From Planctomycetota bacterium (GTDB lineage: Bacteria; Planctomycetota; PLA2; JAEUHO01), in assembly GCA_028281445.1 (NCBI GenBank), contig JANQJW010000074.1:1-64000 (forward strand): 64,000 nt of DNA. Reading direction: 5' to 3'. Of this stretch, positions 41,595 through 51,469 are shown piece after piece. Position 1 is the stretch's first letter, and every line of letters begins with the position of its first letter. A program made the translations under genes and the position numbers. Below the pieces are notes generated by a model. The model made no database searches, had not been told where the DNA came from, and was given only the letters and a program-made list of their open reading frames with translations.

Positions 41595-44273
41595 ATGGTG
41601 TTGCCGCCGACGACTGACTGGCACGCGTTCGCGCCCGCCGACGTGGCGTCCCGCGTCGGCGTGGACATCGGTACCGGGCTACATGGAAAGGAGGCGGCTG
41701 CCCGTCTTCAGCGGCACGGCCGCAACGAGCTCGAGGTGCAGCGAACGACGCCGTGGTGGCGGGTTCTCGGTCGCCAGTTCGTGGACGTGCTGATCCTCGT
41801 CCTCTTCGCGGCCGCCGGCATTTCGTGGGGGATCGGCCACACCGCGGACGCGATCACGATCCTCGCCATCGTGGTCGTCAACGGGTTGCTCGGCTTTACG
41901 CAGGAGTGGCGCGCCGAGCGCGCTCTGGCTGCCCTGCAACGCATGCTTGCGCCGCGTGCCAACGTGCTGCGTGACGGCAGGATGCAGATCATCGACGCGG
42001 CTACCCTCGTGCCTGGAGATGTCGTGGCGGTCGCCGTCGGCGACCGCGTGCCGGCGGACGTGCGCCTGGTCGACGTGCTCGGCCTGCGCGCCGACGAAGC
42101 ATCTCTCACGGGCGAGTCCGACTCCGTAGCCAAGGCGGTCGAAGCGGTCGAGCCGGACGCGCTGCTTCCCGAGCGGCGGAGCATGGCGTGGATGGGCACG
42201 ACGATCAGCAACGGTCGCGCGAAGGGCGTCGTCGTCGAGACCGGCATGAGCACGGAGTTCGGCCGGATTGCCGATATGACGCAGAGCGTCGGCCGCGAGC
42301 TGACGCCGCTCCAGCGCAAGCTGGGCACTCTCGGGAGACGCTTGGGCCTGCTCGCACTCGGCGTCTCGGTGCTCGTTGCCGTCGTCGGCCTGCTGGCAGG
42401 TCGTGAAGCGCTCGACATGTTCTTCACTGCCGTTTCGCTCGCAGTTGCGTTCGTGCCGGAAGGACTGCCGGCGGTTGTAACCATCACGCTGGCGCTCGGC
42501 GTGCGTGCGATGGTCAAGCGCAAGGCGCTCTTGCGCCGGCTGCCTGCCGCGGAGGCGCTTGGGGCCGCGACCGTCATCTGCACCGATAAGACCGGCACGC
42601 TCACACGCAGCGAGATGACCGTGCAGCGCATCTGGACGCGCGCCAACACCTTCGAGGCAACCGGCGTCGGGTACGACCCCGCCGGCCATCTCGAACGCGC
42701 AGGCGCGCGCATCAAGGCGGTCGACTACCCCGATCTCGTTGCGCTGCTCGAGACCGGGCTGCGCTGCAATCACGCTGCCGTGGTGCAGGGAGACGACGGG
42801 TGGAACCTCGTTGGCGAGCCGACCGAGGGCGCCCTGGTCGTCGCGGCGTACAAGGCCTGGTTGCCCGAACCCGAGGGCGAGCAGGAGCTGGTCGAGTTCT
42901 CGTTCGACTCGACGCGCAAGCGCATGACCGTGCTCATGCAGGGGGTGGCTGGGTGTATCGCCCACGTGAAAGGCGCGCCCGAGGTGGTTCTCGAGCGCGC
43001 GTCCCACGTCATGGAGGGTTCCGGCTCACGGCCCATGACCGATGAGGACCGCACGGACGCCGAGGCGGTCTACGAGGCGATGGCGGCCCACGGGTTACGC
43101 ACGCTGGCGCTCGCGCGCCGCGAGGTACCGGGGGAGTGCACCCTCGATGCCGAGGAGGTCGAGCGCGACCTGACCCTGCTCGGCATCGTCGCGATGATCG
43201 ATCCGCCGCGGCCTGAAGTGCGAAGCGCCGTGGCGTTGGCTCAAGGCGCCGGCATTCGCACGATCATGATCACAGGCGACGCACCGGCGACTGCGTTGGC
43301 TGTCGGCCGCAAGGTGGGGCTCGAAGCCGAGCGCGCGCTCACGGGGCACGACCTGGAGACGATGGACGATGACGCGCTCCTCGCGGCGCTCTCGGATCGA
43401 ATCGTCTTCGCGCGTACGACTCCGGCTCACAAGCTGCGCATCGTAAACCTGCTTCAGGCACGCGGCGCGATCGTGGCGATGACCGGCGACGGTGTCAACG
43501 ACGCTCCCGCACTCAAGAAGGCCGACATCGGCATCGCCATGGGGATTCGCGGCACGGACGTGGCGCAGGGCGCGTCGGACATGATCCTCATGGACGACAA
43601 CTACGCGTCCATCGTGAACGCCGTCGAGGAGGGACGTCGCGAGTTCGGCAACATCCGGAAGTTCGTTCGCTATCTGCTCTCGTCGAACACCGGGGAGGTC
43701 ATCGCGATCTTCGTGAACATCCTCATGGGTGGACCGTTGATCCTGCTGCCGGTCCAGATCCTGTGGATCAACCTTGTGACCGACAGCATCACCGCGCTGG
43801 CTCTGGGGGCCGAGCCGGCGGGCAAGGACATCATGCGTCGCCCCCCACGCGATCCGGCGGCGCCGATCCTCAGCCGCGGCGGCGTCGCCTTCGTTCTGAC
43901 GATGGGGGCGTGGATCGGCGGCGTCACCTTGCTTCTCTACTACGTGTACCGCGACGCCGGCGAGCGCGGTGCCGTCGTGGCCCAGACGGTCGCCTTCACG
44001 AGCCTGATCGTCACCGAGAAGTTCAACGTCTTGAACTGCCGCTCTCCCCGGGCGCCGATTCGCGTCATCGGTTTCTTCTCGAATCCCTGGCTCCTGTTGG
44101 CGGTCGGCGCCAGCATCGGGCTCCAGGTGTGTGCGGTCTACGTGCCGTTCCTGCAAGAGGCGCTCTACACGGTTCCCCTCGCCGCCATCGACTGGCTGTG
44201 GATCGTGCTTGCGGCCGCCCCGGCATTCCTCGTGCCCGAAGTCGTCAAGCACATGCGTTGGAGGAACGGCTAG
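41595..44273 (+). CDS. P-type cation-transporting ATPase (P2 type, Ca2+-ATPase-like)
   Basis: An 892-residue inner-membrane pump. Order: cation ATPase N-terminal region (GLHGKEAAARLQRHGRNELE), two membrane helices, actuator domain with DEASLTGES near 175, helices with PEGLPAVVT near 295, phosphorylation site Asp331 in DKTGTLT, nucleotide domain with KGAPE, hinge MTGDGVNDAPALKKADIGIA, and six C-terminal helices with ILWINLVTDSITALALG. The PEGLP and NLVTD membrane motifs match P2A/P2B calcium-type pumps (and bacterial KdpB-unlike cation pumps) rather than heavy-metal pumps, which carry CPx. The exact ion is not certain. Its start is covered by a 13-bp hairpin. Its end overlaps the convergent K+ channel gene by four bases. 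Confidence 0.93.
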   Translation: MVLPPTTDWHAFAPADVASRVGVDIGTGLHGKEAAARLQRHGRNELEVQRTTPWWRVLGRQFVDVLILVLFAAAGISWGIGHTADAITILAIVVVNGLLGFTQEWRAERALAALQRMLAPRANVLRDGRMQIIDAATLVPGDVVAVAVGDRVPADVRLVDVLGLRADEASLTGESDSVAKAVEAVEPDALLPERRSMAWMGTTISNGRAKGVVVETGMSTEFGRIADMTQSVGRELTPLQRKLGTLGRRLGLLALGVSVLVAVVGLLAGREALDMFFTAVSLAVAFVPEGLPAVVTITLALGVRAMVKRKALLRRLPAAEALGAATVICTDKTGTLTRSEMTVQRIWTRANTFEATGVGYDPAGHLERAGARIKAVDYPDLVALLETGLRCNHAAVVQGDDGWNLVGEPTEGALVVAAYKAWLPEPEGEQELVEFSFDSTRKRMTVLMQGVAGCIAHVKGAPEVVLERASHVMEGSGSRPMTDEDRTDAEAVYEAMAAHGLRTLALARREVPGECTLDAEEVERDLTLLGIVAMIDPPRPEVRSAVALAQGAGIRTIMITGDAPATALAVGRKVGLEAERALTGHDLETMDDDALLAALSDRIVFARTTPAHKLRIVNLLQARGAIVAMTGDGVNDAPALKKADIGIAMGIRGTDVAQGASDMILMDDNYASIVNAVEEGRREFGNIRKFVRYLLSSNTGEVIAIFVNILMGGPLILLPVQILWINLVTDSITALALGAEPAGKDIMRRPPRDPAAPILSRGGVAFVLTMGAWIGGVTLLLYYVYRDAGERGAVVAQTVAFTSLIVTEKFNVLNCRSPRAPIRVIGFFSNPWLLLAVGASIGLQVCAVYVPFLQEALYTVPLAAIDWLWIVLAAAPAFLVPEVVKHMRWRNG

Positions 44274-45127
44274 CCCTCTTGCGGCGGGTGCATGGCCGCG
44301 CCGCAGTACTTGCAGTGAAGCGCGTCGGTGTCGTGCCCTTCGAGGCTGCACGAGGGGCACGCCTGCGTGGAGACCTCGAACCCGGTCTTCTGTGCCGCAC
44401 GCGCCATCTCGACGCTCACGATGCCCGTCGGAACGGCGATGACCGAGTAGCCGGTGATCATGGCAACGGCCGCCAGGAACTTGCCGAGCACGGTCACGGG
44501 CGCGATGTCTCCATAGCCGACCGTCGTCATCGTGACGATGGCCCAGTAGATGCTCGTCGGGATGCTCGTGAAGCCGCCGCCCTGCCCGCCCTCGACGAGG
44601 TACATCATCGTGCCGAGAATGATGATGAGCGTCGTGACGACGCCCAGGAAGACCATGATCTTGCGCTTGCTCGCCGAGATCGCCATGGCCAGGAGCTGGG
44701 ACTCCGCCAGGAACTGCGCCGCCTTGAAGATGCGGAAGATCCGCAGGAGCCGCAGCGCACGAATCACGAGCAGCGACTGGGTTCCCGCGAACATCAAGCT
44801 CAGGTACGTCGGCAGGATGGAGAGCAGATCGACCACGCCGTAGAAGCTGCGCGCGTAGCGCATGGGCTTGTCGACGCAGTAGAGCCGCAGCGCGTACTCC
44901 GCCGTGAAGCCGACTGTGAAGATCCACTCGATGAAGATCAGCTCACGACCGTACTGCGCGCGGTACTCCTCGACGCTCTCCAGGCACACGGCGACAACGC
45001 TCGCGACGATCGAGATCAGCAACGCGATGTCGAACACCTTCCCGGCCGGCGTGTCGGCCTCGAAGATGATCGTGTGCAGCCGGCGTTTGAAGCTGCTGCG
45101 GGCCGGGGCGTCGTCCGTCACGCGCAC
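44270..45127 (-). CDS. Voltage-gated-type potassium channel with C-terminal zinc ribbon
   Basis: A 285-residue membrane protein from GTG 45127. Six membrane helices are visible, including an S4-like helix with regularly spaced arginines (LLVIRALRLLRIFRIFK), a pore helix and the K+ selectivity filter TVGYGD (about residue 204), then S6 (VAMITGYSVIAVPTGIVSVE). After S6 it carries a four-cysteine zinc ribbon (CPSCSLEGHDTDALHCKYCG), which is not part of a standard Kv channel and may serve assembly or redox sensing. It is divergent from the broken TPR-CHAT gene and convergent with the cation ATPase. Confidence 0.92.
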   Translation of the reverse strand: MRVTDDAPARSSFKRRLHTIIFEADTPAGKVFDIALLISIVASVVAVCLESVEEYRAQYGRELIFIEWIFTVGFTAEYALRLYCVDKPMRYARSFYGVVDLLSILPTYLSLMFAGTQSLLVIRALRLLRIFRIFKAAQFLAESQLLAMAISASKRKIMVFLGVVTTLIIILGTMMYLVEGGQGGGFTSIPTSIYWAIVTMTTVGYGDIAPVTVLGKFLAAVAMITGYSVIAVPTGIVSVEMARAAQKTGFEVSTQACPSCSLEGHDTDALHCKYCGAAMHPPQEG

Positions 45128-45202
45128 ACCATAGGCCTCGGCCGGGACGGTCTCGTGATCGCCTGAAATGCCAAAGCGGGGTTCTCGCTGTACCGTGCAC
45201 CC

Positions 45203-48200
45203 ATGCGCCCCTTGATTTCGATCCTTGCCCTGCTGGTATTGCCCGGGGCCGCCATGTCAGGAGAGAAGGCGTCGCCGGTTGCCTCGGCCTCGGATCAGGC
45301 CCGCAAGGTCCTGCGGGCGTATCGAGCGAAGCGCAACGGGGTGCTCGGGGAACTCGCTGGGGCGGACGCACCGGACCCGTGGATGGTTGCGCACCACCTC
45401 TGCCGGCAAGGGAAGTTCGATGCCGCCTCGGCCTTCGGCGCGCTCGTGCGAGTGCCTATCCGCGACTCGCTCGTCCGCTACATCGGCAACAGGTGAGGCG
45501 CACCCAAGGACCCGGCGCTCGAAAAGGCTCTGCGCAAGTTGGAGCGATCGTTGCCCAAGAAGAGGTGGGAGACCGTGGTCGAGATCGCGGAGGCGTACGT
45601 CACAACAGAGTCGGGGTCGGAAGTCAGCACCGTAGGCGCCGTGCGGCTGCTCCATGCGCAAGGACTGGCGCTTGCACGCTTGGAGAAGCCACGGAGAGGG
45701 GTGCCGATCCTCGAGCAGGCTGCGCACGCCGCAGCGGGGATGGGGTGGACGGAGCGATCGGTGGCCGCGCTCCATGCCGCAGCCGGCGCAGCGGAGCAGT
45801 TCGACTGGTCGCAAGCGCTCCGTCTCCACCGCGCGTGCGCAGAACAGGTACGTCAGCTACACGTGCCGCGCAGATACGGTGCGGCGCTCAACAACGTGAG
45901 CATGCTTCTGGGCCGTCTTGGCCGGTACGAGGAAGCGATCCGCGTGCAGCGCAATGCGCTTGCGGTTCTCAGGCCGGTGGACGACCGGACGGGAATGGCG
46001 ATCTCGCTTGGCAATCTAGGCAACATGCACGCCGCTCTCGGGCGCTACCCAGAGGCGCTGACCAACTACGAAGAAGCGCTCAGTATTCGACGCGAGGCGG
46101 GTGATCGACGTGGCGTGGGCGCGCACTTGAATCAGATCGCGTTGGTCTACATGCGGATCGCTCGCCTCGATGATGCGCTGAAGTTCGCGCGAGAGGCTGC
46201 CGAGATCGCCAAGAAGGACCGTGACGATGAACGCCTCTCGCAGGCGCTCAACACCGTCGGGGCCGTGCACCTGATCGCGGGCCGCTACCGTGTAGGGCTA
46301 CGTCGACTCGACGATTCGCTGCAGGCGATGCGCGCAGGAACGCGAGACAAGGCCGACCTGGGCGTGCTTCTCTCCAATCTGGGCATCGCGCATTGGCGTC
46401 TCGGGCTCTATCCGCAAGCGCAGGCGCACCTCGAGGAGGCACTTGCCTTGCACGCGGAGATGGGCGATCGCAGCGGGGCCGCGCGGGCCACCGGGAACCT
46501 CGGGTTGCTGTTCGCTGCGCTCGGAGAGCACCGCCGGGCCGTCGAGTTGTACAGGCGACAGCTCACCGAGGTCGAGGCCCTTGGAGAGCGCCATGCGATT
46601 TCGCGCGCGTACTCGAACATGGCGACGTCCTTCACGGTGCTTGGTGAGTTCGAATCTGCGCGTGAGGCCTTCCGAAAGGCGATTGCCCTATCGGTGGCTC
46701 TCGGCGACAACGGCGGAGCCGCAGCGTCCCTCTCCGGGCTCGCCCGTGTCCACGAGAAGGAAGGTGACTTCGCGTCTGCCGCTCTCGTGTACCGGAAGTC
46801 GAGCCGCCTGTCCCGGGAAGCAGGACGGTTACAGGACGCGGCGCGAATGACGGTGCGTCTGGCGATCGCGACCCTCCAACTCGGAGATCTCGATGAAGCG
46901 CAGCGGCTCATCTAGAGGGCCGAGGCGGCGCGTGACAGCGAGAGCCCTGATACACGAGCTCTTTTCCATTGGGCACAGGCGAACGTGCGCCTCAGGCGGG
47001 GCGAGCCAGGCGCCCCAATCGACCATGCTCGCAAGGGCGTTGAAATCGTCTCGCACATCGGCGCCCGCTTGGGGGAGGCCGAGGGCGCGGGCGCTCGCGA
47101 TGCGCTTTCGGGGTGCTTCGATGTCGGTCTCGCCGCCGCGTACGCTGAGCAGAGCGTCGAAGACATGGTCTTCTTCTGCGAACAGGGGCGTGCTGCTTCC
47201 CTGAGGGCCGGCAGCGCTTATCGCGCTGTTGAGGCAGCAGCGCTGCGCAAGCCTCTGCTCGAGGCCCTGCACTCCGCGCGCGCTGCGCACTTGGCCTCGC
47301 GTCGCGCGCTGGCGCAGGCGCGCAGGGTGAAAGATCTCCGTGCGGCACGGCAGCATCGCGCCGAGATGAAGACGCGGGCGCAGGCGGTGGAGGACGCTGT
47401 TCGGCGCATACAGAGAGAGGCCAAGTCTGCCGCGGCCTTTCTTCTTCCGGAGCCGGACTCGGTCGAGACCATCCAGGGGCGGCTTGGCAAAGCCGAGGCT
47501 CTGGTCTACTTCGCCTCGACAACGGCTGAGATGTACGCAGTCGTCCTGCGCCGGAAGGCTGCACGGATGGTGAGGCTCGGACCCTCACTGGAGATCGCGG
47601 GCATTGTCGATGCGTTGCTCTCAGGATCTCGCCACATCGATCCGAAGCATGTTGACGCAATGCGTCGGATGATCATCGATCCCTTGAAACTGGCCGGAGA
47701 CGTACGCCGCGTCCTCCTCTCACCCGCGGGGACCCTCTCCTACGTTCCACTCGCCCTACTGCTCCAGGGCAAGGAGATAGCCTACGTTCCATCTGCGACG
47801 ATCCATGGCCTCCTCCGCGAGGAGCACTCCAAGCCTGGTGCTCGAGTACTCGGACTTGGGGCCCCCAACTACCGCGCTCTCGTCGACAAGCGAGCACAAG
47901 AGGCGTACGCCAAGCGGTCTGAGCGTCTTACTCCCCTCCCCGCTACCGCCGTAGAAGTACGCGCTGTCGCGGACGTCACGCTGCTAGGGGATCAAGCGAC
48001 CGAAGCACGGCTACGAAGTACGCTCGCGGCGTCCGCGCGGTGGCGAGCCGTCCATTTCGCGTGCCACGGACTCGTCGATGCAAGGAACCCCATGCGGTCT
48101 TCGTTGGCAGTCACGCCCGGAGGGGAAGACGACGGCTTCCTTACCTGTCTCGAGGTCTACGCCATGCGAATTCCGGCTGATCTCGCCGTTCTCTCGGCGT

Positions 48201-48490
48201 GCGAGACGTCCCGGGGACGCGTCTACAAGACCGATGGCGTCCTGGGGCTTGCGCATTCGTTCATGCTCGCGGGGGCGCCGCGCGTCCTTTGTTCGTTGTG
48301 GAAGGTGGACGATCGGGCGACGCAGGCGCTCATGGTGAAGTTCTACGAGTTGTGGAACCCCAAGGGCGAGAAGGAGGGACTAAGCGCCACGCAGGCGCTC
48401 CGGGCAGCCCAGGAACACGTCCGAAGCAAGCCGGAGTGGGCGCATCCGTACTATTGGGGGGCGTGGGTGCTCTGGGGCTTGCCCGACTAA
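45203..48490 (+). pseudogene. TPR-CHAT protein interrupted by two in-frame stop codons
   Basis: One uninterrupted frame of 1096 codons, broken only by TGA (45494-45496) and TAG (46913-46915). Between the stops the sequence stays coding-like in the same frame (GAPKDPALEKALRKLERS after the first, RAEAARDSESPDTRALFHW after the second), so there is no frameshift. Segments: signal peptide (MRPLISILALLVLPGAAMSG), many TPR units (NLGNMHAALGRYPEALTNYE), and a C-terminal CHAT domain with the caspase-like dyad His955 in HFACHGLVD and Cys1000 in LSACETSRG. Fragments start at 45203, 45539 (TTG) and 46985 (GTG). Both stops could arise by single C-to-T changes (CGA, CAG). Likely a recent pseudogene; stop readthrough or sequence error are alternatives. 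An intact relative lies at 53201-56353. Confidence 0.8.
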
Positions 48491-48510
48491 CGCGGTGAGT
48501 CCACAGGGCG

Positions 48511-49170
48511 TCACTCCCAGGACGGGAAATCGGCCTCGGCGGCGAGCGCAGCCATGCGCAACTCGAAGTCCTCCGTGAACGCCTTGCGGTCTTCGTATCC
48601 CTGCATCGGCTCGTCCACGAACACGTCGCAGAAGAAGGGCACAAGCAGCCCTTCGCCCTTGGGCAAGGACTTCCCGAACCCGTGGAGCAGGATCGGGAAC
48701 ACCGGCACCGACGGCTGGCGTGCGGCAATCAGTCCGATGCCGCTCTTGAACTCGGCAACGCGCTCCGGCTCGCCGCGGGAGCCCTCGGGGAAGAGGATGA
48801 GGATCTCGCCTCGCTCCAGGGCTGCGTCAAATTTCGCAAATTGCGCCGCCATCGTGCGGGCTCCGCCGTCGCGTTCGATCGGGATCACGCCGATGATCCG
48901 CGTGGCGAACCAGGCGAGGAGCCGGTTGTTCATGAAGTAGTCCGCGGCGGCAACGGGTCGGAGCTTCGGCAACAGCCGCAGCGGCATCAGGCACATCAGC
49001 GCGAGCGTGTCGAGGTGGCTGTTGTGGTTGGCGGCGAGGATTGCGGGTCCTTGCGCAGGCAGCCGCGACCGATGGCGCACGTTCAAGCCGATGACGACGA
49101 GCAGCAGCGGCTTCACCACGAGCAGGAAGAACAGGTAGCGCGGCCAACGGCTGGGAGCGGTGTCGGGCAT
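48511..49170 (-). CDS. plsC: 1-acyl-sn-glycerol-3-phosphate acyltransferase-like protein (PlsC family)
   Basis: A 219-residue membrane-associated acyltransferase. An N-terminal hydrophobic helix (YLFFLLVVKPLLLVVIGL) precedes the catalytic NHNSHLD (the HxxxxD box) near residue 49, the IPIERDGG segment and the acceptor-binding FPEGSRGEPE near 127. This family transfers a fatty acyl group to lysophosphatidic acid, or a related lipid. It begins four bases after the CdsA-like gene, and together with the phosphatidyltransferase forms a three-gene phospholipid operon. Such linked sets usually are accessory to the housekeeping genes, so a special lipid product is possible. Confidence 0.88.
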   Translation of the reverse strand: MPDTAPSRWPRYLFFLLVVKPLLLVVIGLNVRHRSRLPAQGPAILAANHNSHLDTLALMCLMPLRLLPKLRPVAAADYFMNNRLLAWFATRIIGVIPIERDGGARTMAAQFAKFDAALERGEILILFPEGSRGEPERVAEFKSGIGLIAARQPSVPVFPILLHGFGKSLPKGEGLLVPFFCDVFVDEPMQGYEDRKAFTEDFELRMAALAAEADFPSWE

Positions 49171-49174
49171 GGTG

Positions 49175-50116
49175 CTAGTAGTGCAACCACCACATGAAGT
49201 GGAAGAAGAGCGGCGCCGTGTAGCTGATCGAGTCGATCCGGTCGAGGATGCCGCCGTGGCCCGGAATCAGGTCGCTCGAGTCCTTGCGGCCCAGATCGCG
49301 CTTGATCGCCGAGATCGAGAGATCCCCGAAGAACCCGGCGACGCCGATGATGAAGCCCGCGGTCAACGCCTCCAGCGGCTCGAGCGGCGTGAGGAGAGGC
49401 GCGAGCAGTACGGCGAGCCCCATCGTGGTGAGGACGCCGCCGAGGAGGCCCTCGGCCGTCTTCCCGGGACTCACGGTGGGCGCCACCTTGTGCTTTCCGA
49501 AGGACTTGCCCCAGACGTACTGCGCGACGTCGTTGAGCTGCGTCAACACGACGAGGTAGAGCGCCAGCCCCGGCCCGCCGACAGGCGCAGCCTCGGTCCG
49601 CGGCAGCACGAGCATGTAGGCGAGGTGGCTCAGGCTGAACACCGTCGTCATCAGACCCCAGTGCAGGGTGCCGACCGCGGTGAGGTAGCCCTTCGTCTCT
49701 CCGATCAGCAGCATGCGGACGGGCACGAAGAGGAACGCGTACACGGGGATGAAGATGATGAACATCTCGTACCACGAGTAGCCCGCCCAGAGGTACTGCA
49801 CCGGGACGGCCAGGTAGACCCAGAACAGCACGCGCCGGTCGGCACGCCGGGTGGGGATGACCGAGAGGTACTCCTTCAAGGCCAGGAAGCTGAGGAAGGC
49901 GAAGAACCCGAGCGAGACCGTACGGCTCAGGCTCATGGCCACGGCGAAGACCGTCGCCATCACCCACCAGCTCTTGACGCGCGACTTGAGCTCCGAGAGG
50001 TCGCGTTCCGGGTTCCGCTTCGCCAGCACCGACACGATGACCGTCGCGAGCACGAGGATCCCGAGGATCCCGCCCATGGCCCAAAGCAGGTGCGGATGCG
50101 GCCAGCCCGAGAACAT
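49175..50116 (-). CDS. Phosphatidate cytidylyltransferase (CdsA/YnbB-type)
   Basis: A 313-residue integral membrane protein from ATG 50116, which overlaps the upstream stop (ATGA 50116 region). About eight membrane helices are visible. The C-terminal signature of the family is present: QLNDVAQYVWGKSFGKHKVA, then PTVSPGKTAEGLLGG, and GFFGDLSISAIKRDLGRKDS near the end with DLIPGHGGILDRIDS. It would make CDP-diacylglycerol from phosphatidate and CTP. Linkage to a CDP-alcohol phosphatidyltransferase and PlsC repeats the YnbA-YnbB arrangement known from E. coli and others, so this may be the accessory rather than the essential CdsA. Confidence 0.9.
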   Translation of the reverse strand: MFSGWPHPHLLWAMGGILGILVLATVIVSVLAKRNPERDLSELKSRVKSWWVMATVFAVAMSLSRTVSLGFFAFLSFLALKEYLSVIPTRRADRRVLFWVYLAVPVQYLWAGYSWYEMFIIFIPVYAFLFVPVRMLLIGETKGYLTAVGTLHWGLMTTVFSLSHLAYMLVLPRTEAAPVGGPGLALYLVVLTQLNDVAQYVWGKSFGKHKVAPTVSPGKTAEGLLGGVLTTMGLAVLLAPLLTPLEPLEALTAGFIIGVAGFFGDLSISAIKRDLGRKDSSDLIPGHGGILDRIDSISYTAPLFFHFMWWLHY

Positions 50117-50724
50117 CAGGACGCCTCGGCGACCGCGCGACGCGCGCGGTTCGCGATCGTCACGACGAGCAGGAGGTTGATCGCGCCCAACACCCACGGG
50201 ATCCACGGACCGAACGGCACGAGACCCGTGCCGAGCAGCAGCGTCATGAGACCCAGCCAGAACGCCCGGTCGCTCTTGCCCATCGGACCGTCGTAGCGGC
50301 GCGAACCGCCGATGGCGACGCCGACCACGCCGGCCATCTCGCTGATGACCGCCAGCACGACGAGCCCTACGACCAGGAGCCAGGGGATGCCGGGTACGAG
50401 CGCGAGCGGCAGATAGAGGGCCGCGTCGGAGACGACGTCGCCGATCTCGTTGAGCATGCCGCCGAGCGCACTCTGCATGTCGTGCTCGCGCGCCAGCATG
50501 CCGTCGATGGCGTTGAGCGCCATGCGGACCAACAGGCCGATGGGCACGAGCAACAGAGGCCACCGGTGCGTTGGCCAGAGGGCGATCGCCGTGCCGATTG
50601 CCAGGGAGAGCAGCACAGCCACGATGGTGACCTGGTTCGCGGTGACGCCTCGCCGGGCAAGCCCGCGGCAGAGCGGGCGCAGCAACTGCTGGAACCGCGG
50701 CTTCAGATCATAGACGCTGGCCAC
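50116..50724 (-). CDS. CDP-alcohol phosphatidyltransferase, variant active site (YnbA-like)
   Basis: A 202-residue membrane enzyme from GTG 50724, fixed by a perfect AAGGAGG four bases upstream. Several membrane helices surround the family motif. Compared with the usual D-x2-DG-x2-AR-x8-G-x3-D-x3-D, this reads N-x2-DG-x2-AR-x8-G-x3-N-x3-D (NAIDGMLAREHDMQ, then LNEIGDVVSD): two of the four Asp are Asn. Metal-binding would be altered, yet the replacement agrees with my recollection of the YnbA-like subgroup, so it is probably a functional variant. The stop overlaps the CdsA-like start. The alcohol substrate is unknown. Confidence 0.8.
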   Translation of the reverse strand: MASVYDLKPRFQQLLRPLCRGLARRGVTANQVTIVAVLLSLAIGTAIALWPTHRWPLLLVPIGLLVRMALNAIDGMLAREHDMQSALGGMLNEIGDVVSDAALYLPLALVPGIPWLLVVGLVVLAVISEMAGVVGVAIGGSRRYDGPMGKSDRAFWLGLMTLLLGTGLVPFGPWIPWVLGAINLLLVVTIANRARRAVAEAS

Positions 50725-50791
50725 CCCGCCTCCTTCGGCCACGCATCGTAGCCTGCCTACCCGTTGCCCTCGCCTCGGCCCGCGTAGCAAG

Positions 50792-51469
50792 ATGACGCGC
50801 ATGAAGGAACGAGACCTCCTCCGTGGTTCGGACGACCTGTTGGTCGATTTCGACCGTGCCGTGCACGTCTTCGGCGAGTTCGTGACCGGGTGCCGTGCGC
50901 TGTTCGACCTGGGGCCTGCGGTGACCGTGTTCGGCTCTGCACGATTCGAGGAAGACCACCGCTACTACCAGCTCGCGCGCGACACCGGACGCGCGTTCGC
51001 GGAAGCCGGCTACGCCGTCATCACGGGCGGCGGGCCCGGTGTCATGGAGGCGGCGAACCGGGGGGCGCGCGATGCGGGCGGCGTCTCGGTCGGCTGCACG
51101 ATCGTTCTGCCGCAAGAGCAGGCGTCCAACCCGTACCTCGATCACGAGATCGAGTTCGACTACTTCTTCGTTCGCAAGGTGATGCTGCTCAAGTACTCGA
51201 GTGCGTTCGTCTGCCTGCCCGGAGGACTCGGCACGCTCGACGAGATCTTCGAGACGGGGACTCTCATCCAGACGGGCAAGGTGCCCGACTTCCCGATCGT
51301 CGTGATGGGCTACGAGTACTGGCAGCCGCTGCGGGACTTCCTGCGCGGCACGATGTTCACGGAGGGGACCCTGACGGAAGGGGAGGTCGTGCCCTTCTAC
51401 ACGGATGTCCCCGCCGACGCCGTCGCGCACGTCCGGCGCGCCAACGGCTCGGCGGGCGAGCCCGCGTGA
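50792..51469 (+). CDS. LOG-family protein (TIGR00730, nucleotide phosphoribohydrolase-like)
   Basis: A 225-residue soluble protein from ATG 50792; ATG 50801 is an alternative. Key motifs: VTVFGSARFEEDHRYY, the GGGPGVMEAANRGA block near 83-96, and PGGLGTLDEIFE near 140. This is the LOG family, once called lysine decarboxylase-like, which cleaves ribose 5-phosphate from AMP or cytokinin ribotides. It diverges from the phospholipid operon. The last base triplet overlaps the next start (GTGA at 51466), so it is coupled to the hydrolase-like gene that follows. Confidence 0.9.
   Translation: MTRMKERDLLRGSDDLLVDFDRAVHVFGEFVTGCRALFDLGPAVTVFGSARFEEDHRYYQLARDTGRAFAEAGYAVITGGGPGVMEAANRGARDAGGVSVGCTIVLPQEQASNPYLDHEIEFDYFFVRKVMLLKYSSAFVCLPGGLGTLDEIFETGTLIQTGKVPDFPIVVMGYEYWQPLRDFLRGTMFTEGTLTEGEVVPFYTDVPADAVAHVRRANGSAGEPA

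Noticed and set aside
45494-45496. In-frame TGA read as selenocysteine
   Set aside because: The position is in a linker between helices with no conserved Cys, no obvious SECIS-like stem follows, and a second stop (TAG) also interrupts the frame.
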